DNA of 33,027 nucleotides from Halovivax sp. (lineage in GTDB: Archaea; Halobacteriota; Halobacteria; Halobacteriales; Natrialbaceae). The notes beneath the pieces were generated by a model, which saw only the letters and a list, made by a program, of their open reading frames with translations, ran no database searches and was not told the origin of the DNA. Shown here one piece after another: positions 31,284 through 33,027 of this stretch. A program made the translations under genes and the position numbers. The stretch covers positions 1-33,027 of the forward strand of contig SKPV01000025.1 of NCBI GenBank assembly GCA_007119345.1, written 5' to 3'. Position 1 is the stretch's first letter. Each line of letters starts with the position of its first letter.

Positions 31284-32294
31284 ATGACCGATCCAGACTG
31301 GCGGTCGATCGGCGACTTCTACGACCGTTACGACGGTGCGAGCGTCGAGATGGCCTATTCGGGACCGAAGACCTTCCTCAAAGGCGAACCGGGTGACGTC
31401 CGAACCCTCGACGACCCGGACGTCGCCGTGCTCGGCGTGCCGTACGACGGCGCGCTGAGCAACCGACCGGGCGCTCGCTACGGTCCCGACGCCGTCCGTC
31501 GCGCGAGCGGGTGGTGGGCGTACCTCTCGGGCTACAAGGGCGGCCTCACCAACGTAAACACGGGCGCGGCGGTCGATTTCTCCGATCTCACGGTCGTCGA
31601 CTGCGGCGACGTTCCGGTGTTTCCGATGGACCGCGGGCAGACCGCCGAAAGCATCTACGCTCACGTGGCGGCCGCCGCGGAACGAGCGTTTCCGGTGACG
31701 ATCGGCGGCGACCACTACTGCACGTACCCGGCGTTCTGCGGATTCGCCGCCGGGAGCTCGTCGTCGACGGTGGGCCTGGTCCAGATCGACGCGCACTCCG
31801 ACACCGTCGGACGAAGTCCGAAGTTCGGCGAACACTTCCACGGCTCCAGCACTCGTCTCGTCGCCGAATCGCCGTACAGCAACTACGAACACGTCAGCCA
31901 GGTTGGGATTCGGGGATACGAGAGCGCGAACTTCTTCCAATTCGTCGACGAGACCGGTCTTACCTGCTATACGATGCGCGACGTTCGCGAGCGCGGCATC
32001 GAAGAGGTCGTCCGAGCGGCCGTCGACGCCGCCGCCGAGGATACCGACGGGGTCTACGTGACGTTCGACATCGACGCGGTCGACCCCGGGGTCGCTCCCG
32101 GAACGGGGACGCCGGAACCCGGCGGTCTGAGCGCACGGCAGGCCCTGCGAGTCGTCGAGATCCTCGGCACGCGGGAGTGCGTCCAGGGGGTAGATCTGAT
32201 GGAAGTCTCCCCGACGTACGACCCGACGAACTCGACCCAGCTGCTCGGCGCGTCCCTCCTCGTCACCCTCCTCGAGCGACGGTTCGCCGAATAA
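31284..32294 (+). CDS. speB: Agmatinase/ureohydrolase family protein
   Basis: A 336-residue arginase/agmatinase-family protein that would hydrolyse a guanidino compound (agmatine, guanidinobutyrate or similar) to the amine and urea with a dimanganese centre. Metal ligands are visible in GGDHY (H144), DAHSD (D169, H171, D173) and FDIDAVDP (D262, D264), followed by GTGTPEPGG of the substrate loop. GGDHY instead of GGDHS is a modest variation. Agmatine to putrescine fits the Pot transporter and the ligases best; this is inference. ATG 31284 opens the homologous protein, directly after four repeats of its own start region. A weak stem (GCTC/GAGC) follows the stop, and the deacetylase gene begins 86 bases later. 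Confidence 0.9.
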   Translation: MTDPDWRSIGDFYDRYDGASVEMAYSGPKTFLKGEPGDVRTLDDPDVAVLGVPYDGALSNRPGARYGPDAVRRASGWWAYLSGYKGGLTNVNTGAAVDFSDLTVVDCGDVPVFPMDRGQTAESIYAHVAAAAERAFPVTIGGDHYCTYPAFCGFAAGSSSSTVGLVQIDAHSDTVGRSPKFGEHFHGSSTRLVAESPYSNYEHVSQVGIRGYESANFFQFVDETGLTCYTMRDVRERGIEEVVRAAVDAAAEDTDGVYVTFDIDAVDPGVAPGTGTPEPGGLSARQALRVVEILGTRECVQGVDLMEVSPTYDPTNSTQLLGASLLVTLLERRFAE

Positions 32295-32380
32295 CGGCTC
32301 TCTCGGGAGCGTTTCGAACGATCCGAGGAACCGCCCGTGCCGTGGCAAACACCTTTCCCACATCGCGACGGACTCAACCC

Positions 32381-33027
<647 letters not shown>

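Overview
The window comes from a haloarchaeon (class Halobacteria). The DNA is GC-rich, the proteins are strongly acidic, and many genes have a TATA-like box 24-31 bases before an ATG with little or no leader. An Lrp/AsnC regulator and a Tat-exported lipoprotein fit the same picture. I cannot name the genus. There are no rRNA, tRNA, intact insertion sequence or CRISPR features.

The window looks like one large amine/polyamine catabolism island of 25 recognisable protein genes, plus one 17-codon upstream ORF. Left part (1-11.8 kb): two FAD amine/amino-acid oxidases behind a class III aminotransferase (130-3990, minus). Next is a C45-type autoproteolytic acyltransferase/hydrolase (4259-5395). 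Then come a class I glutamine amidotransferase, a glutamine-synthetase-like ligase and a third FAD oxidase, all on the minus strand (5532-8935). An omega-aminotransferase (9134-10459, plus) converges with a second ligase (10484-11791, minus).

Centre (12.2-19 kb): a complete PotDABC-type ABC importer for spermidine/putrescine-like substrates (12223-16149, plus). It converges with an FMN/[4Fe-4S]/FAD oxidoreductase of the trimethylamine dehydrogenase/dienoyl-CoA reductase family (16161-18134, minus). An Lrp/AsnC regulator follows (18518-19048, minus).

Right part (19.2-33 kb): an MmsA-type aldehyde dehydrogenase, FAD oxidase 4, FAD oxidase 5, ligase 3, FAD oxidase 6 and a third class III aminotransferase. 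These are followed by a flavin-binding split-barrel protein, a tungsten aldehyde:ferredoxin oxidoreductase, an agmatinase-family ureohydrolase and the start of a histone-deacetylase/acetylpolyamine-amidohydrolase gene cut by the window edge.

The genes can be read together as a gamma-glutamylation (Puu-like) route. PotDABC imports polyamine. The agmatinase and deacetylase convert agmatine and acetylpolyamines to free diamines. The ligases cap the amine with glutamate, the FAD oxidases oxidise it, the aldehyde dehydrogenase or the tungsten enzyme oxidises the aldehyde, and the amidotransferase-like protein (or the C45 enzyme) removes glutamate. The aminotransferases then deaminate the omega-amino acid. 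This is inferred from families and neighbourhood; three ligases, six oxidases and three aminotransferases suggest parallel branches for different amines.

A second theme is that at least eight gene junctions carry short tandem-repeat arrays with unrelated units (16-47 bp). Three of them look copied from an adjacent gene end or start: one duplicates a stop codon region, one resembles the last codons of a ligase, and one duplicates the start region of the agmatinase gene to give a chain of ATGA-overlapping mini-ORFs. Shared dyad motifs in front of several promoters suggest common regulation.
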